A stretch of 20,746 nt of DNA from Pelargonium nanum (taxonomy: Eukaryota > Streptophyta > Magnoliopsida > Geraniales > Geraniaceae), in NCBI GenBank assembly GCA_036897485.1, contig JAYMTF010001895.1, forward strand, positions 1-20,746. The letters run 5' to 3'. A program made the position numbers and the translations under genes. Position 1 is the stretch's first letter. Every line of letters begins with the position of its first letter. Below the pieces are notes generated by a model. The model saw only the letters and a program-made list of their open reading frames with translations, ran no database searches and was not told the DNA's origin. Of the stretch, positions 1 through 11,400 are shown piece by piece.

Positions 1-221
1 TTAGGTACCACATTTGTGTTTCGCCCAAAGTTTGGGTACTAATTTTGCCTTTATCCCTAAAGAAATCAAATCTTCACACATTAACAGGTGACCCACAACA
101 TATAGTTGAAGAATCTTCAGCTCAAGATTCCAGCTGTTCATATCATCAAGATAATTCATTTCCACACCATCATCAGCCAATCACAACCGTCCAATCATTC
201 CTTCAAGATTCAACTCCACCG

Positions 222-241
222 CCTCCTCCTCCTCCTCCTCT
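222..241 (+). repeat. (CCT)n microsatellite in UPS leader region
   Basis: Nearly seven uninterrupted CCT triplets in a pyrimidine-rich stretch upstream of the probable leader splice donor. CT-rich leaders are common in plant genes. No coding role is apparent: the open frame across it has no recognisable protein. Confidence 0.9.
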
Positions 242-783
242 GCAACTTCCTTCTTGCTTCTTCTTGATATACATACAAACAAGAAAATGGAGTTTCATAG
301 TTTTTTTTATGAGGTTTGGTTTTGCAAGAATCCAAACTTTTAGGTGCTGATGTTGCTGTGACCCACCACTGGGGCCTCCACAAAAGTTGGGTTTTGTTAA
401 ATTTGCTCTCTGATTGATTGTTAGGTGATGTCACTTAAAATCCTCTCTTTCTCTCTGTGGTGGTTGTATATTTGTTTCAGTTTACATGTGTTCATATACT
501 TTCATTGCATCTTTCTGTCAAGATTTGTGTTTCTTTCTTGGTTTCTTCCTTGATTTTCTTGAATATGGTAAGTGGGTTTTGTTTTATTTTTTTGAAATTT
601 TATTTGATTGGTATGTCAAGTTGTCTGTCTGGTTAAGACAATTGGGTCACCAGAATCCAAATACAAGAACCCAATTTTGATGGTTCTATGGTATATCAGT
701 TTGTTCATGAGCTCTTCGTACAAATAAGATTGTTGTTTTGTGACCTTAACTCTTTAAGTCAGTAGCTCTTTGCAAAAGCATTT

Positions 784-841
784 GCATCAGAGGCCGTAGG
801 CCCCACAATGGCGGGTGCCTCGTGAACTGGGCCGCCCTTTA
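784..841 (+). mobile_element. Au-like SINE tail fragment in UPS leader intron
   Basis: The stretch around ccccacaatggcgggtgcct and gggccgccctt matches the 3' half of the Au SINE family of flowering plants, as I remember it. The same block recurs at 2049-2110 in reverse and at 7090-7148. No pol III head is visible here, so it is a truncated copy. Confidence 0.6.
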
Positions 842-1031
842 CCATTCTATATGCAATTCAAGTTCAAGCCACTTGTTGATCTTGTAAAAATTGAACCTTT
901 TCTTGAAATTTGATCAATTAGGAAGCTAGTGACATGAGGTTATTGAATATGCGTCGTCTTTGCAGGATTCATCAGGGATTAAATCCTTGATTGGTATAGA
1001 AACCGAGGGTTTTTTATCCGGTGGCTTGAAA

Positions 1032-4000
1032 ATGTATATGGTGGAAAGCAAAGGAGGGGCTATAGCTTGTATGCTACTCGCCTTGTTCTTCTTGGGTACA
1101 TGGCCTGCTATTTTGACTCTCCTGGAAAGACGCGGTCGTCTTCCTCAGCATACTTACCTCGATTATTCGATCACAAATCTCTTGGCTGCTGTAATTATCG
1201 CCTTTACTTTTGGCGAGATAGGCGACACCAAGCCAAATTTTCTAACTCAACTTTCACAGGTCAGTTATTCACTTGTTCATAGGATTTGTAGCAGTGTAAT
1301 ATTTCGTTGAATAAATCTTTTGTATATCGGTTTAGTTTGAATGCAGCTTTGTGTTATTTCCGAATGAGAATACTCAGTAAGGACATAGACTTGGAATAGG
1401 TACCTTAATGCAAATTGAGATTTAGTTTTTTCATAGAAAGTCGGGTTCTTTTCTCATGATTTTGCTCTGATATCACAATGATACAAAGTCGAAGAAGAGC
1501 AAAATGCATTAGGATTTAGGATTTATATGTTATGCTTATTGCAAATTGAGTTTTAGTTCGTTCTTGGAAATGCAATTTTTTCTCGTGATTAAAATGATAC
1601 GAAGTCTGATAAGAGCAAAATGCATTCGGATTGAGTTTCTTTTTCCTTACACACACGAAAAACTTATATGTTCTGCATAAGTATCCTATTATTAGAGTTA
1701 GTGTCCTAAATCCTAATCCCTTTTGTAATAATGGAAATCGTATATTTCCTGTAGCGATAGTTTGATCTTCAAAGGTGATTTATGTCGGGTAGTTATTGGA
1801 CATGCATTTTGTTTGCAACAATGTAGTTCAACTGATTTTTGAACGTTATAGGGTGATTGACAGGATAATTGGCCCTCGGTTTTGTTTGCAATGGCGGGCG
1901 GGATTGTCCTCAGCCTGGGAAATTTGTCTACACAATATGCCTGGGCATTTGTTGGTTTGTCAGTGACAGAAGTGATCACTGCCAGCATAACTGTTGTTAT
2001 AGGTCTGTCATCTCTCTTTGTACCTATGCGTAAACACACACACACAAAAGGGCGGCCCAATGCACGAGGCTCCACCATTGCGGGGTCTCAAGAGGGTCAT
2101 ATGTAGAGTTAGTAACTTGAACCCAAACCCGAAGCCCCGGGAACTTGAAATCCAACCCGCGTTTTTGCAGCTTTGGGTTGTACAAAATAGATTTGATTAA
2201 TTTGTGTGAATGAGTGGATCAGGTCGGGCAACCTACTCTTAACCCGCACACCACCTGTGCATTTTTCATGACAAACTTGCTTCCTACTCCTCTCGGGGAT
2301 CACATTAGGGCCATGTCATTTTAACCAGAAAAATCCGACCCAAACCTGAATTGCTGTCTCTGCATCTACGTATGCAGCCTTATCTCAGCTTCTGCAATGT
2401 AGTTTCTTGATTAGAACCCGTGGCCTCAAGGTCACAATGCAGCAACCTTAATGTTGCACTACTCCCCATCGGGCCATCGGTGTAAACGTATGTGCACGTC
2501 AGCACGTGCTCACACATCTGTTATGAAGCTCGGAATTGTGGTGTCTTGTGTAAAATCCATGACATGGCAAGGTACTGAACATTTTTTGTTACAACAGGGA
2601 CAACCTTGAATTACTTCTTAGACGACAAAATTAACAAAGCAGAGATTCTTTTCCCGGGCGTTGCTTGCTTCTTGATTGCAGTATGTCTTGGGTCAGCTGT
2701 TCACTCGTCCAACGCAGCTGATAATAAAGCAAAGCTTGACAATTTGTCGAGTGATTGTAAAGTTGGAACAATGTATGCATCTCGTTTCTACTTCTATAAA
2801 TTGCATGAAATTAATCTCTATCAGATAGCTAACTGATGCTACGTTTTAAATTTTTTTTCTCTTGACAGGACATCTAATGAAACATTACCAAGCACGGGTA
2901 AGAAATTATCTGAGTTCTAATGAAATTTTGTTTCGGTTTCGTTTTAACTATTAACAAACTAATCTTTTTTGCCTTGTTGCATTGTTTTGCTCCGATAGTT
3001 GCAATGAAAGATCCGGAAAAGGCAAAAGCTGGGACAGCGGATTTCCTTGTAGAGCTTGAAGAGAGGAGAGCAATTAAGGTCGGATTCTTGACTCACTGTC
3101 CATAGTATAAGTAGATGACTTATTTTTGGAGATAATGGTTACTCCCTCCGTCTTAAAAGGAGTGTCCTGTTTTTCTTCAATTTTTGTTCTAAAATAAGTG
3201 TCATCTTTCCACTTTTAGTATGTTTGTTATAACACGTGATCACGAGGATACAAAAGTAAATATACTACACTAACTAACTTCTTTTCAATTTTTCTCAAAA
3301 TAAAAACAAAGACACTGACATTGGGACGGAGGGAGTATAAGTTTACTAAGTAAATGTATTCGTTGCCTTTATCATTTCATTTTTCAATTAAAACGATTAT
3401 AAGCATTTTTATCCAAAATAGTTAGCTGATTTACTCACAAATATGAGATATTCCCTCCGTAACAAAATAATTGTCTAATTTCACTTGCATTTTTGTCTCA
3501 AAATAAGCGTCTTATTTCTTTTTTAAAAAGTTAGTTATGCATTAAGTATCAATAATGTTTGTATGATAAGTTAGTTAGTATCCCTTATTAGTTTTACTCT
3601 CGTTGCAGGTGTTCGGGAAGAGCACTTTAATCGGACTCACCATAACTTTCTTCGCCGGTCTTTGCTTCTCCCTCTTCTCCCCAGCATTCAACTTAGCAAC
3701 AAACGATCAATGGCACACTCTAAAGAGCGGAGTTCCTCACTTGACCGTGTACACTGCATTCTTCTACTTCTCGGTCTCTTGTTTCGTCCTCGCCATCATC
3801 TTGAACATAACCTTCCTCTACCGCCCTGTGCTAGACCTACCAAGATCGTCGTTTTCGGGTTATCTGAGGGACTGGAACGGGCGGGGGTGGGCGCTCTTTG
3901 CCGGGCTCCTCTGCGGGTTCGGGAACGGGCTCCAGTTTATGGGAGGACAGGCTGCAGGGTATGCAGCAGCAGATGCAGTACAGGCACTGCCATTGGTGAG

Positions 4001-4136
4001 CACATTTTGGGGCATAGTGATATTTGGAGAGTACAGGAGATCATCAAGAAAGACCTATGCATATCTTGTGAGCATGTTGTTTATGTTCATTGTTGCTGTT
4101 GGTGTCCTCATGGGATCTTCTGGTCACCGGAAATGA
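1032..4136 (+). CDS. UPS: Ureide permease (UPS family), six coding exons
   Basis: Members are plasma-membrane or ER carriers moving allantoin, uracil and related purine/pyrimidine breakdown products with protons. Coding exons: 1032-1259, 1864-2002, 2598-2772, 2869-2897, 2999-3078, 3609-4136; all introns GT-AG and the frame stays open for 392 codons plus TGA. The family start MYMVESKGGAIACML is intact, followed by hydrophobic helices (LLALFFLGTWPAIL, LLAAVIIAFTF). The central hydrophilic loop (about residues 165-217) ends in A-x4-GKS (AIKVFGKS), the Walker-A-like motif described for UPS proteins. The C-terminal half has GFGNGLQFMGGQAAGYAAAD and ends SSGHRK, as in Arabidopsis UPS proteins. Exon 4 ends at 2772; an earlier GT at 2757 would create a stop. 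An upstream ATG (565-567) at the end of a leader exon could add 23 residues. Introns hold a SINE and a Stowaway MITE. The family is certain; which paralogue is not. Confidence 0.95.
1410..1636. repeat. Imperfect tandem duplication in UPS intron
   Basis: Two copies of a block of about 130 bp lie in the intron between 1260 and 1863. Copy 1 runs from gcaaattgagatttag (1410) to agcaaaatgcatt (about 1510). Copy 2 runs from gcaaattgagttttag (1541) to agcaaaatgcattcgg (about 1629). They share internal words such as aatgatac(a/g)aagtc and differ by substitutions and indels, so the duplication is not recent. No coding content. Confidence 0.75.
2049..2480 (-). mobile_element. Au-like SINE, split by about 250 bp, in UPS intron
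   Basis: The tail block (gggcggcccaatgcacgagg, 2049-2110) and the head block (2360-2480) are both present, in minus orientation. On the minus strand the head contains ggttctaatc, a good pol III B box (GGTTCNANNC). The order matches the Au SINE family, but about 250 bp between roughly 2110 and 2360 is foreign to my memory of the family and looks like a later insertion or a different repeat. The copy lies wholly inside the 2003-2597 intron. Target-site duplications are not convincing. Confidence 0.6.
3142..3335. mobile_element. Stowaway MITE with TA target duplication
   Basis: Terminal inverted repeats ctccctccgtc (3142-3152) and gacggagggag (3325-3335) are perfect and flanked by TA on both sides (3140-3141, 3336-3337). 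Length is 194 bp with no coding capacity. This is the Stowaway signature (Tc1/mariner-derived MITE). It lies in the UPS intron 3079-3608 that interrupts the Walker-A-like motif codons. Confidence 0.92.
3451..3530. mobile_element. Truncated Stowaway-like MITE end
   Basis: The run ttccctccgt at 3451 followed by an AT-rich stretch with tctcaaaataagcgtctt resembles the left end of a Stowaway MITE. No matching right terminus is seen before the exon acceptor at 3608, so this is a decayed or truncated copy close to the intact one. Confidence 0.5.
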
Positions 4137-4192
4137 CCTTAATGCCCCTGGCTCTCTTTGTCTTAGTGTTGTAAAATTGGGGTAAAAAGGAG

Positions 4193-4198
4193 AATAAA
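4193..4198 (+). terminator. Candidate UPS poly(A) signal
   Basis: An AATAAA hexamer lies 57 bases after the UPS stop codon. On the opposite strand the overlapping A-run (4196-4201) is the T-run that would end transcription of the convergent tRNA-Gly gene. Plant poly(A) signals are degenerate, so the hexamer is only suggestive. Confidence 0.45.
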
Positions 4199-4201
4199 AA
4201 A

Positions 4202-4272
4202 TGCGCATCCAGGGAATCGAACCCTGGTCAGTACCGTGGGAGGGTACTATGATACCACTACACCAGATGCGC
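4202..4272 (-). tRNA. tRNA-Gly(CCC)
   Basis: On the minus strand this folds as a full cloverleaf of 71 nt. The acceptor stem is GCGCATC/GATGCGC with discriminator A. The D arm contains GTGTAGTGGTATC. The anticodon stem is GTACC/GGTAC around loop CTCCCAC, giving anticodon CCC for GGG codons. The T arm contains GGTTCGATTCC. CCA is not encoded, as usual for eukaryotes. A T6 run follows the 3' end (4196-4201 on plus) and would stop RNA polymerase III. Upstream there is a CAA motif and an AT-rich TATA-like stretch, typical of plant nuclear tRNA genes. It runs convergently to UPS with 65 bp between the UPS stop and the tRNA 3' end. Confidence 0.96.
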
Positions 4273-4489
4273 TTGTGACACCAGTGTGGTCAAGTCATTT
4301 TAAATAGTACAAATCTTAGTTGCTTATATTTATATGATGAATATTTATATTTATTCTCTTATATATTATTATTTATTTATTCAATTAAATTTAAGGGTTT
4401 TTTTATTATAATAATGCTAGGCGCATTATTAACAACAGAGTAGACATGCATCAATATATTACAAGACCGTTGTTTATGTCGGCCACTAG

Positions 4490-5110
4490 CACCTATACTA
4501 GCAAGATGATGAGCTGGAACAATTAGGCTTCTATTTACATACAAAATGTCACCATTAAGGTGATTGTCAAAAAGGACATATTTTATGTCCGATGAAGCGG
4601 CTCCAGTGTTTACTCTGCCATGATGGAAGTCCTAATCACTCTTCTTGAGATCCCTGTAAAAATTGAGAGAGTCTGTTAAGATGCATACATTTTTGATATT
4701 ATGACAAAAGATGAAATTGCATGCTGAGTTGACTGCTTCTAATTCTGCCATATAAGGATCACTGGCGGAGATTGGACGCAAAACCTGGCATTCCGTTGTC
4801 TATCCTGAATTTCCCACCCAATACCTGACTTGGAACTCGACCAGGATCCATCACACAAACAAAGAAACTCAAATGACCCAGAAATTTCCTCTAAAGTCTT
4901 CGGAGAATTGATACTATGATTCTTATCTCTCAAGGTTCCAGAATGACCTTTTATGAGGCTTGATTCTAGCATCTTGAAGAGATTTTGAGCCTCGCTGATG
5001 ACTTTTACCACTGAGAATGAAGTTCCATGGAAAACATAGTTGTTCCTTGCCTTCCTAAATTTAATGGTTGTGTTGTTGATTTGAGCATCAAATTCTTTAA
5101 ATTCAGAGTG
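4490..5110 (-). pseudogene. RNase H-like (RVT_3-type) retroelement remnant
   Basis: Read on the minus strand, the conceptual product runs KARNNYVFHG, then SFEFLCLCDGSWSSSKSGIGW (first catalytic Asp in CDGSW), then MAELEAVNSACNF (the AELEA helix), then CILTDSL (second Asp in TDS), then IVPAHHLASIG (the late AH.LA motif). This is the order of the plant RNase H-like domain found at the C-terminus of LINE-type polyproteins and related degenerate host copies. It is broken by a frameshift near 4765-4780 and a TAG at 4632-4634, so it is not functional. No reverse transcriptase, poly(A) tail or target duplication could be found around it. Confidence 0.75.
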
Positions 5111-6146
5111 TGAACCAACTTATTTGGAGTTTTTTAGAAAACGTGATGAAACAATGAGATTGGGAGTTTAAATTTGGAATGAAGTTGAATCGTGAAATAC
5201 TTTTTTTTAGTAGTTCAAGAAATTGTTGTGTAGGCGTGGTAAGCAAGTGATATCTGTAATGTCGTTCTTATCCTCGTTTCTTGATGATTTTCAATTTTAT
5301 TCATGTTTTGTTTGAAAATCAAGTTAGTGATAATTTTTTTTTATAGGAAGTTAGTGATAATTTATTAGTCTTCGTTCATACAGTGAATTAGTAATAAAAA
5401 TAAACTAATAAAATAAATGTGAACGAAACAAGGCAAATAATGGGTACCCATCCTAGTCCTCAATCGTGGGTTATGATTTTCTCATTCTCGATTTTTATGG
5501 ATCATAAATGATCTAAAAATATCAAGGTACGGTCAAGTTCAAAAGAAATTTACATCATCCCACTTTTGTCATTTCACACCAACGACAAAACATCTAGTAT
5601 TATTAAAGAATATCGCATCGAAAGAATGTGAAGTCAGTTACTACTTAAAATAATAGTTGAACTCTCCACCTATCACCACCTATCATTTTTAAGACTTTCG
5701 AGTTTGAGTCAAATTTAACACCTATACTTTTCCAAAAGCAAAACAGTACTCATTCACTTCGCAAACCATCAAACATATAATCATTAGAAAATTCCATACA
5801 TTTCAAGGATCATCCCTTCTCAATCTAATGTTCAAATACATATATTTGCATAGAACAAGATGTCATAAACTTAATCAATAAAGGTTTATATTAGCAGCTA
5901 ACATCAAAGAGTTACAGATACTCTCTGTAAAAGATCAAAAAACAGATATCCCTTAATTTCAATGCATAATCATCAGTCTATTCTTTATAGGAAATGCAAA
6001 AGAAAATGAGCAAAACCATTTCTACAAAATCACGAAATGTGTCTCGTATTAGAATTAAAACTATACTACATGTTTATAATTATGAGTCCAACTTGACAAA
6101 ATATCTCAAAATGCAGGTTCACTACCACTAATAAAACACAGATTGT
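5111..6146. other. Gene-free interval downstream of RUS3
   Basis: This AT-rich stretch separates the RNase H remnant from the RUS3 stop codon and would include the RUS3 3' UTR on its right side. I see no coding region, RNA gene or mobile element with recognisable ends. A short direct repeat containing gttagtgataatt occurs at about 5324-5363. Confidence 0.6.
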
Positions 6147-8383
6147 TCAGTCAATCTTTTCTTGTGGAGATCCATAGATCCAGTTTGCTCTCCAAATGAT
6201 CGAAGGTGATAAGAGACGCTCGGTTTTCCAACCAGATGATTTGAGCTGCAAAATGAGGGAAAGTGAGGAAGACAAACCACAAACAACATAAAAAGTCATA
6301 ATGCATTCCATATCGTGATAACTGTGGGCTTTCAAACTAGTTAGTGTCAGGACTTAATTTTCTGGATTCCAGTCATTTTCATGACGAAAACATCATAATC
6401 CAAACACGAACAACGAGAATCTCGTTCCCATTCCGATTCTTGATTGCCTTTCCTGAGCAATTTTTTTAATCTGCACGCTACCTTAGTTTATCCACAACAG
6501 TTCAGCTTTTCTCTGGGTCACCCAGAGATCACTTTTTCGGGGCCATAAATTGTATAAAAAACACTTCACTTGTAGCACTTGACATAAGCCTTGCATACTG
6601 GTATCTTTGGCGAGACCATATATTGATATGGTAAGATCATGAGTCTACTGGGTTCAACCAAACTGTAATGGAATTTTTCAGTAGAAAGAAGGCTGATGGA
6701 TTCTCCTAGTCGCTTGTTGAAACCGGGAATCATACCCTACTCAAGAGAATGATTCCTCTCTCTCACTCTTCTTGTCAAGATAAAATACAAGAATTACTAC
6801 TTCCGTCTCAAATTATGTGTCCACTTTATAGAAAATTGTCCAAATTGAGTGTGGGCTTTCTTTTTTTAAAGTTAGTTATGCATGAATTACCAAAATATCC
6901 TAAAGAGTAGTTAGAACCCCCATGAGTTTATTACAACAAGAGCACATAGGGGTATAATGGAGAAAGTCTAACCAACTTATCCATCTTTTTATGAACAAAA
7001 ATAGAAAAGTGGACCACTCATTTTGGGACAAATGGACTATTTTATTATTTTAGGTCACACGTTTGAAAAAGGGTAACAGCGTGTGTGCATAAACGACCTT
7101 TCCCGAACCCCCATAATGGTGGAAGTCTCATGCACTGGGGTATCTTTTTAAAGTTAGTTCACAAAATGTTCAAGTAGAATAACTTCGGTATATCAATCAT
7201 GTCTAGTATAATGTATCATACTGTTCAGTGTTCATTCTTCCAAATTTTTTGTGAAAAAAAACGTGAAATATATTACCTTTTGGATAAAATCCTCGTACTG
7301 TTTGTCCATCCATGATAAGCTCTCCAGATGTGCACCTTTGTCCTTATGAACAAGATTTGCCAGAACAAGCGCATGAATAAATGACTGCAAGACATCTGGA
7401 GCTGTGGAGTGTTTGTGCATAATAACGCTGACATTCCCCTTTCTCTCTATGAGCAAGTACTTTTCTAAATGAAAGACAGGGCACACAAATCAAACAAACA
7501 ACTTCATAAAACTAATTAATTGATTGATTGCGATTCATATATTGAGAAATAGTAGAGGAAGGTCAACCTTTCTTGTAGTTAGATCCTGCAGAACGCAACT
7601 GGTCCATCCTGTGAGAAAATATCACTCAAACTTAGTGTCATATACTAACACGGTTGATTGTTAGTTAGGAGCAGAGTTAACCATGGTCTTGACTCATACA
7701 TTCCTTGAGATATCCGAAGCAATGTAAATAATAGCTAGCATGGTTCTGGGATCAATCACTGGCATAACCACCCTCTAGATACTGTACATTTCCACAAGGC
7801 AGAGGAAACCCATATGCCAAATTGAAGTATCACATGCAAATTATTAGCCAAATAGTTTAAGAACTTACAGTTCCGTGCAATTAAGTGAAGAAACTCTCAC
7901 ACCCAAGTGTACCCGCCTGTGCAGCGACTTAGCGTAAGTGGTCCGTACAGGCAAAACATGCTCCATTTTAGAGACCTGTTCAGGTGAGAGAACTGACAAT
8001 GAAGTCAGATGGAAGCATTAAAGTCCATTACATATTTAACATAGAAAAAACATTTACCAACAAAACACTTGCATTAGGCGAAACAATGGTAGTGGTTCTA
8101 GGCTTTACCTTGACCAGTCTTCAAAAAATGCTCCAGGAGAATTGAGCTTCTCTCAATGTTTAAAGAATTCAATGCAAGGCACCTAACAGCCATGTAATTT
8201 GCTGATAACATGTGTTGCAAAATCAATTCAAATTATAAATAATAATGATAAAAATAGAAGAATCAAAGTTCGTTAGTTTTAGAATTATTAATGTTATTCA
8301 ATAGAAACTAAAGAAGGGACATTCAAACATAAAAGAGTAACTAGCATACATATTAAAACCCTACCTCACTCCTTACCATTTGG

Positions 8384-8436
<53 letters not shown>

Positions 8437-11400
8437 CAAAGAATGGCATTTAATACTCAAAATACTAAATTTTTAAAAATATCTTGAGATCTCTTCTATG
8501 CCTATTTGATGAGGTTGGACCAACAAAATCATAATTAGATATTTGGAAGGTGCAAGCTAGGTTATAGGACAAAGAAAAGCTTCTAGTTCAGTAGCTGTAA
8601 ACAGCAGGGCTTACCAAACATATGGAACACGGTGAGGGAAAGGAAGGAAAACCAAATAGCTAGAGGGCATCCCATTGTAATGTGGGCAAGAAGCATCCCA
8701 ACTGCCATACCAATCATGGTCGCTACTGTTTCTTGACTTCCCTCCTACCAGAGATTCAAAATACAAAAACAAGTTGAATGGCCCTTCCCAATATTACTAT
8801 ATATAAATTTTCAATTCTAAACAAACAATAAGATTGGTACCTTGGCACTTATGTCTGCTGCATTACTCTGAAGGGCAAAATGTTGTGTCAAAGCAGCTCT
8901 AGTTGCTCCACTGGCAACACCAGCTAATTGGAGACGCAATGTACAAAGAGATTAATTACAAAAATAATAAATTAAGGTTTTTAAAAGAAAAAACTTTTGA
9001 CTTTTGACCTAACTCAACAAAAACATAATTACATTGACATCTTTATTAACATAAATATATCCTTTTAAAAAGACCTACACTCAGATCACTAGATAAGCTA
9101 TTGCAGATACATATCTTAACATTAAAGGATCGCAGTAACTTACTGAATGATCTTGATAAGCTGCCTAAGCAAACTATAAATACAAAAGCTGAAGGGAATA
9201 AAGGTGAGAGAAGGTCCATCAACATTCCTGCAACAATTCAAAACCTCGTAATTTAGGACACAAACTCGACAAAATCACAAGCAACTAAATGGAAATTGTG
9301 TGACAGTGAAACTAGTGTCTCTGGTTACTGAATGTAAGTGAAGCTGTTATAGTACAAGGAGAAATGGAGAATAACATGCACTCGGTGCTGATCCAACACT
9401 ACACTCATCCCACAAGTTTCATATGGCTGTAATACTTCAATCAATTGGAGAGAAATTGGTTGAACTTTGTGTGACTAGAACACATTGGACTTCAAAAAAG
9501 CAGTGTGGAACCATAATTAGGCAGATGACATTATTGTAGACACCCGATTTCGTACTCGAATAATAAGTGTCCAACACACACACATGCAAATATGATCGAA
9601 CTCTTTAGAAGAGCTGCCTACGTATTCCGTGGGGAGATCAGATCAAGCGTAGTTCATGCAAATGGGGCAAACATGCAGATGAACCCCTACTGGTAGAGAC
9701 CTGTTTTGGGAATGAACCACAACATCAAATGGGTGACTAATCATGTAAAGCTTACCTGAGCGGTCTTCTTGGATAGTCATTACCTATGACGGAGTGGGGA
9801 GTAGTGAGGTGCCCGCAGGCGCTCCGGTTCTCTGTCATCGACAGAGTGATGCCGTCCTAGCTTTGCAAAATTCTGTCAGATGGATGCGCCATTCCCTGGC
9901 TTTATAGACAGATGGACGCCTTTTTCTTTGGCTTTGCAAATTTTTGTCAGATGGATGCCCTATCCTCTGGCTTTGAAGACAAATGGACGCCCTATTCCTT
10001 GGCTTTGCAAATTTATATCAGATGGATGCCCTATCCCTTGGATTTGTAGACAGATGAACGCCCTATTTCTTGACTTTGCAAATTTCTTGTCGTCAACAGA
10101 TGGATGTCATATTCCTTGGTTTTGTAAATTTCTTCTTGTAGACAGATGGATGCCCTATTCCTTGGCTTTGTAAATTTCTGTCATCGACATAATGATGTTT
10201 TTGATCTGCATAATCAAAGAAACAAATTTCTGCAGTATAAAACAAAAATGCCCCTTTTTTCATTGACGCTAAGACATACACCAATATCTTTTTTCACATG
10301 AGTCAAAACTCTTGTTAAAAAAAATTACAAAAGATATCGTTTTTCTAGAAAATGAACAAGACCATTCTATAGACATTTTCTACGAAATCGCCCCGCACGA
10401 GCTCGCAATTTTCCACAAGTTAAGCAACCGACCAAGTTGTTTTTGCTGAAAATGGGAGCACATTTTGTCTGTCTTGATGATAATTCAAAATCACTTTTGG
10501 CTCAATCAATACGATACTGGTTTAGCAATTCATTTGCAAATTGACATTTAGTGGCAAACAATGGCACATGGAATAGATGACAACTTTAGTTTGCAATTTT
10601 TCATGTAGTGGCAAACAAATGGAGTAGGTGGAAACTTTACTTTGCAATGTGCCATGTATTGGCAAACAATGACACATAGAATATGTGGCAACTTTAGTTT
10701 GCAATTTCTCGTGTGGTGGCAAATAATGTCATATGGAATAGGTGACAACTTTACTTTGCAACTTGTCATGTATTGGCAAACAATGACACATGCAATAGGT
10801 GACAACTTTAGTTTGCAATTTGCCGTGTGGTGGCAAATAATGTCATATGGAATAGGTGGCAACTTTACTTTGCAACTTGTCATGTACTGGCAAACAATGG
10901 CACATGGAATAGGTGACAACTTTAGTTTGCAATTTGTCGTGTGGTGTCAAATAATGTCATATGGAATAGGTGGCACATGGAATAGGTCGCAACTTTAGTT
11001 TACGAACAAAATTGGCACGTTTTGTGTAATTCGGGAACTAAATTTGACCTTTTTCATTTATATTTCATCCCATCCAAAAAAAAATAGTACTTATGTCAAC
11101 ACTTTAGATCATACATTATTTACATAAATGTAGATTTCTTTTTTTTTTTTGGTTATTTTTTATTTTTCTAGAATAACACACAAAATAATACTAGAGAGTA
11201 GAGATTAATGTATTAAACCTTCAAGAGCTGCAACTTATCTAAAAACGCTATAGCTATACAATCCAACTCAACAGATGACCAACGCACTTGATTGATCTCA
11301 GCCGTCGATCCATACCACATCACCACAGTTCTCCAACCCAAGACCACCCGACCTCACCACCTCCCAAATCAGAGGCGTTGAATCATCACCAACGGAGCAG

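Larger units (their letters stand above)
1..1031 (+). promoter_or_regulatory. UPS promoter-proximal region, leader exon and leader intron
   Basis: A strong donor (gaatatg|gtaagt, intron starting at 568) and an acceptor (tttgcag|gatt, exon starting at 966) point to a leader intron 568-965. Joining the exons leaves no stop between 966 and the conserved ATG at 1032. The last three bases of the leader exon are ATG, in frame with MYMVESK, so a longer protein beginning MDSSGIKSLIG is possible. An upstream ATG at 486 opens a short uORF that overlaps 565 and stops just after the junction, before 1032. The leader contains a (CCT)n tract. I could not place a TATA box or transcription start. The first 55 bases resemble an AT-rich repeat end. 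Confidence 0.6.

Noticed and set aside
45..434. Open frames over the (CCT)n leader region on both strands
   Set aside because: Low-complexity proline-rich or arginine-rich products caused by the microsatellite; no family resemblance.
1713..2078. Minus-strand 121-codon frame over UPS exon 3
   Set aside because: It is the antisense shadow of the UPS exon at 1864-2002 and has no independent support.
2598..2756. UPS exon ending at the GT at 2757
   Set aside because: Joining 2756 to the next exon at 2869 makes an immediate TGA; the GT at 2773 keeps frame and gives a family-like loop sequence.
3662..4174. Second plus-strand frame inside the last UPS exon
   Set aside because: Out of phase with the conserved UPS frame; composition is that of a shifted coding region.
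9880..10998. ORFs within the left arm arrays (9880-10173 plus, 10642-10998 plus, 10548-10919 minus)
   Set aside because: They are products of tandem repeats whose period is a multiple of three or which lack stops by chance; the protein is purely periodic and open on both strands.
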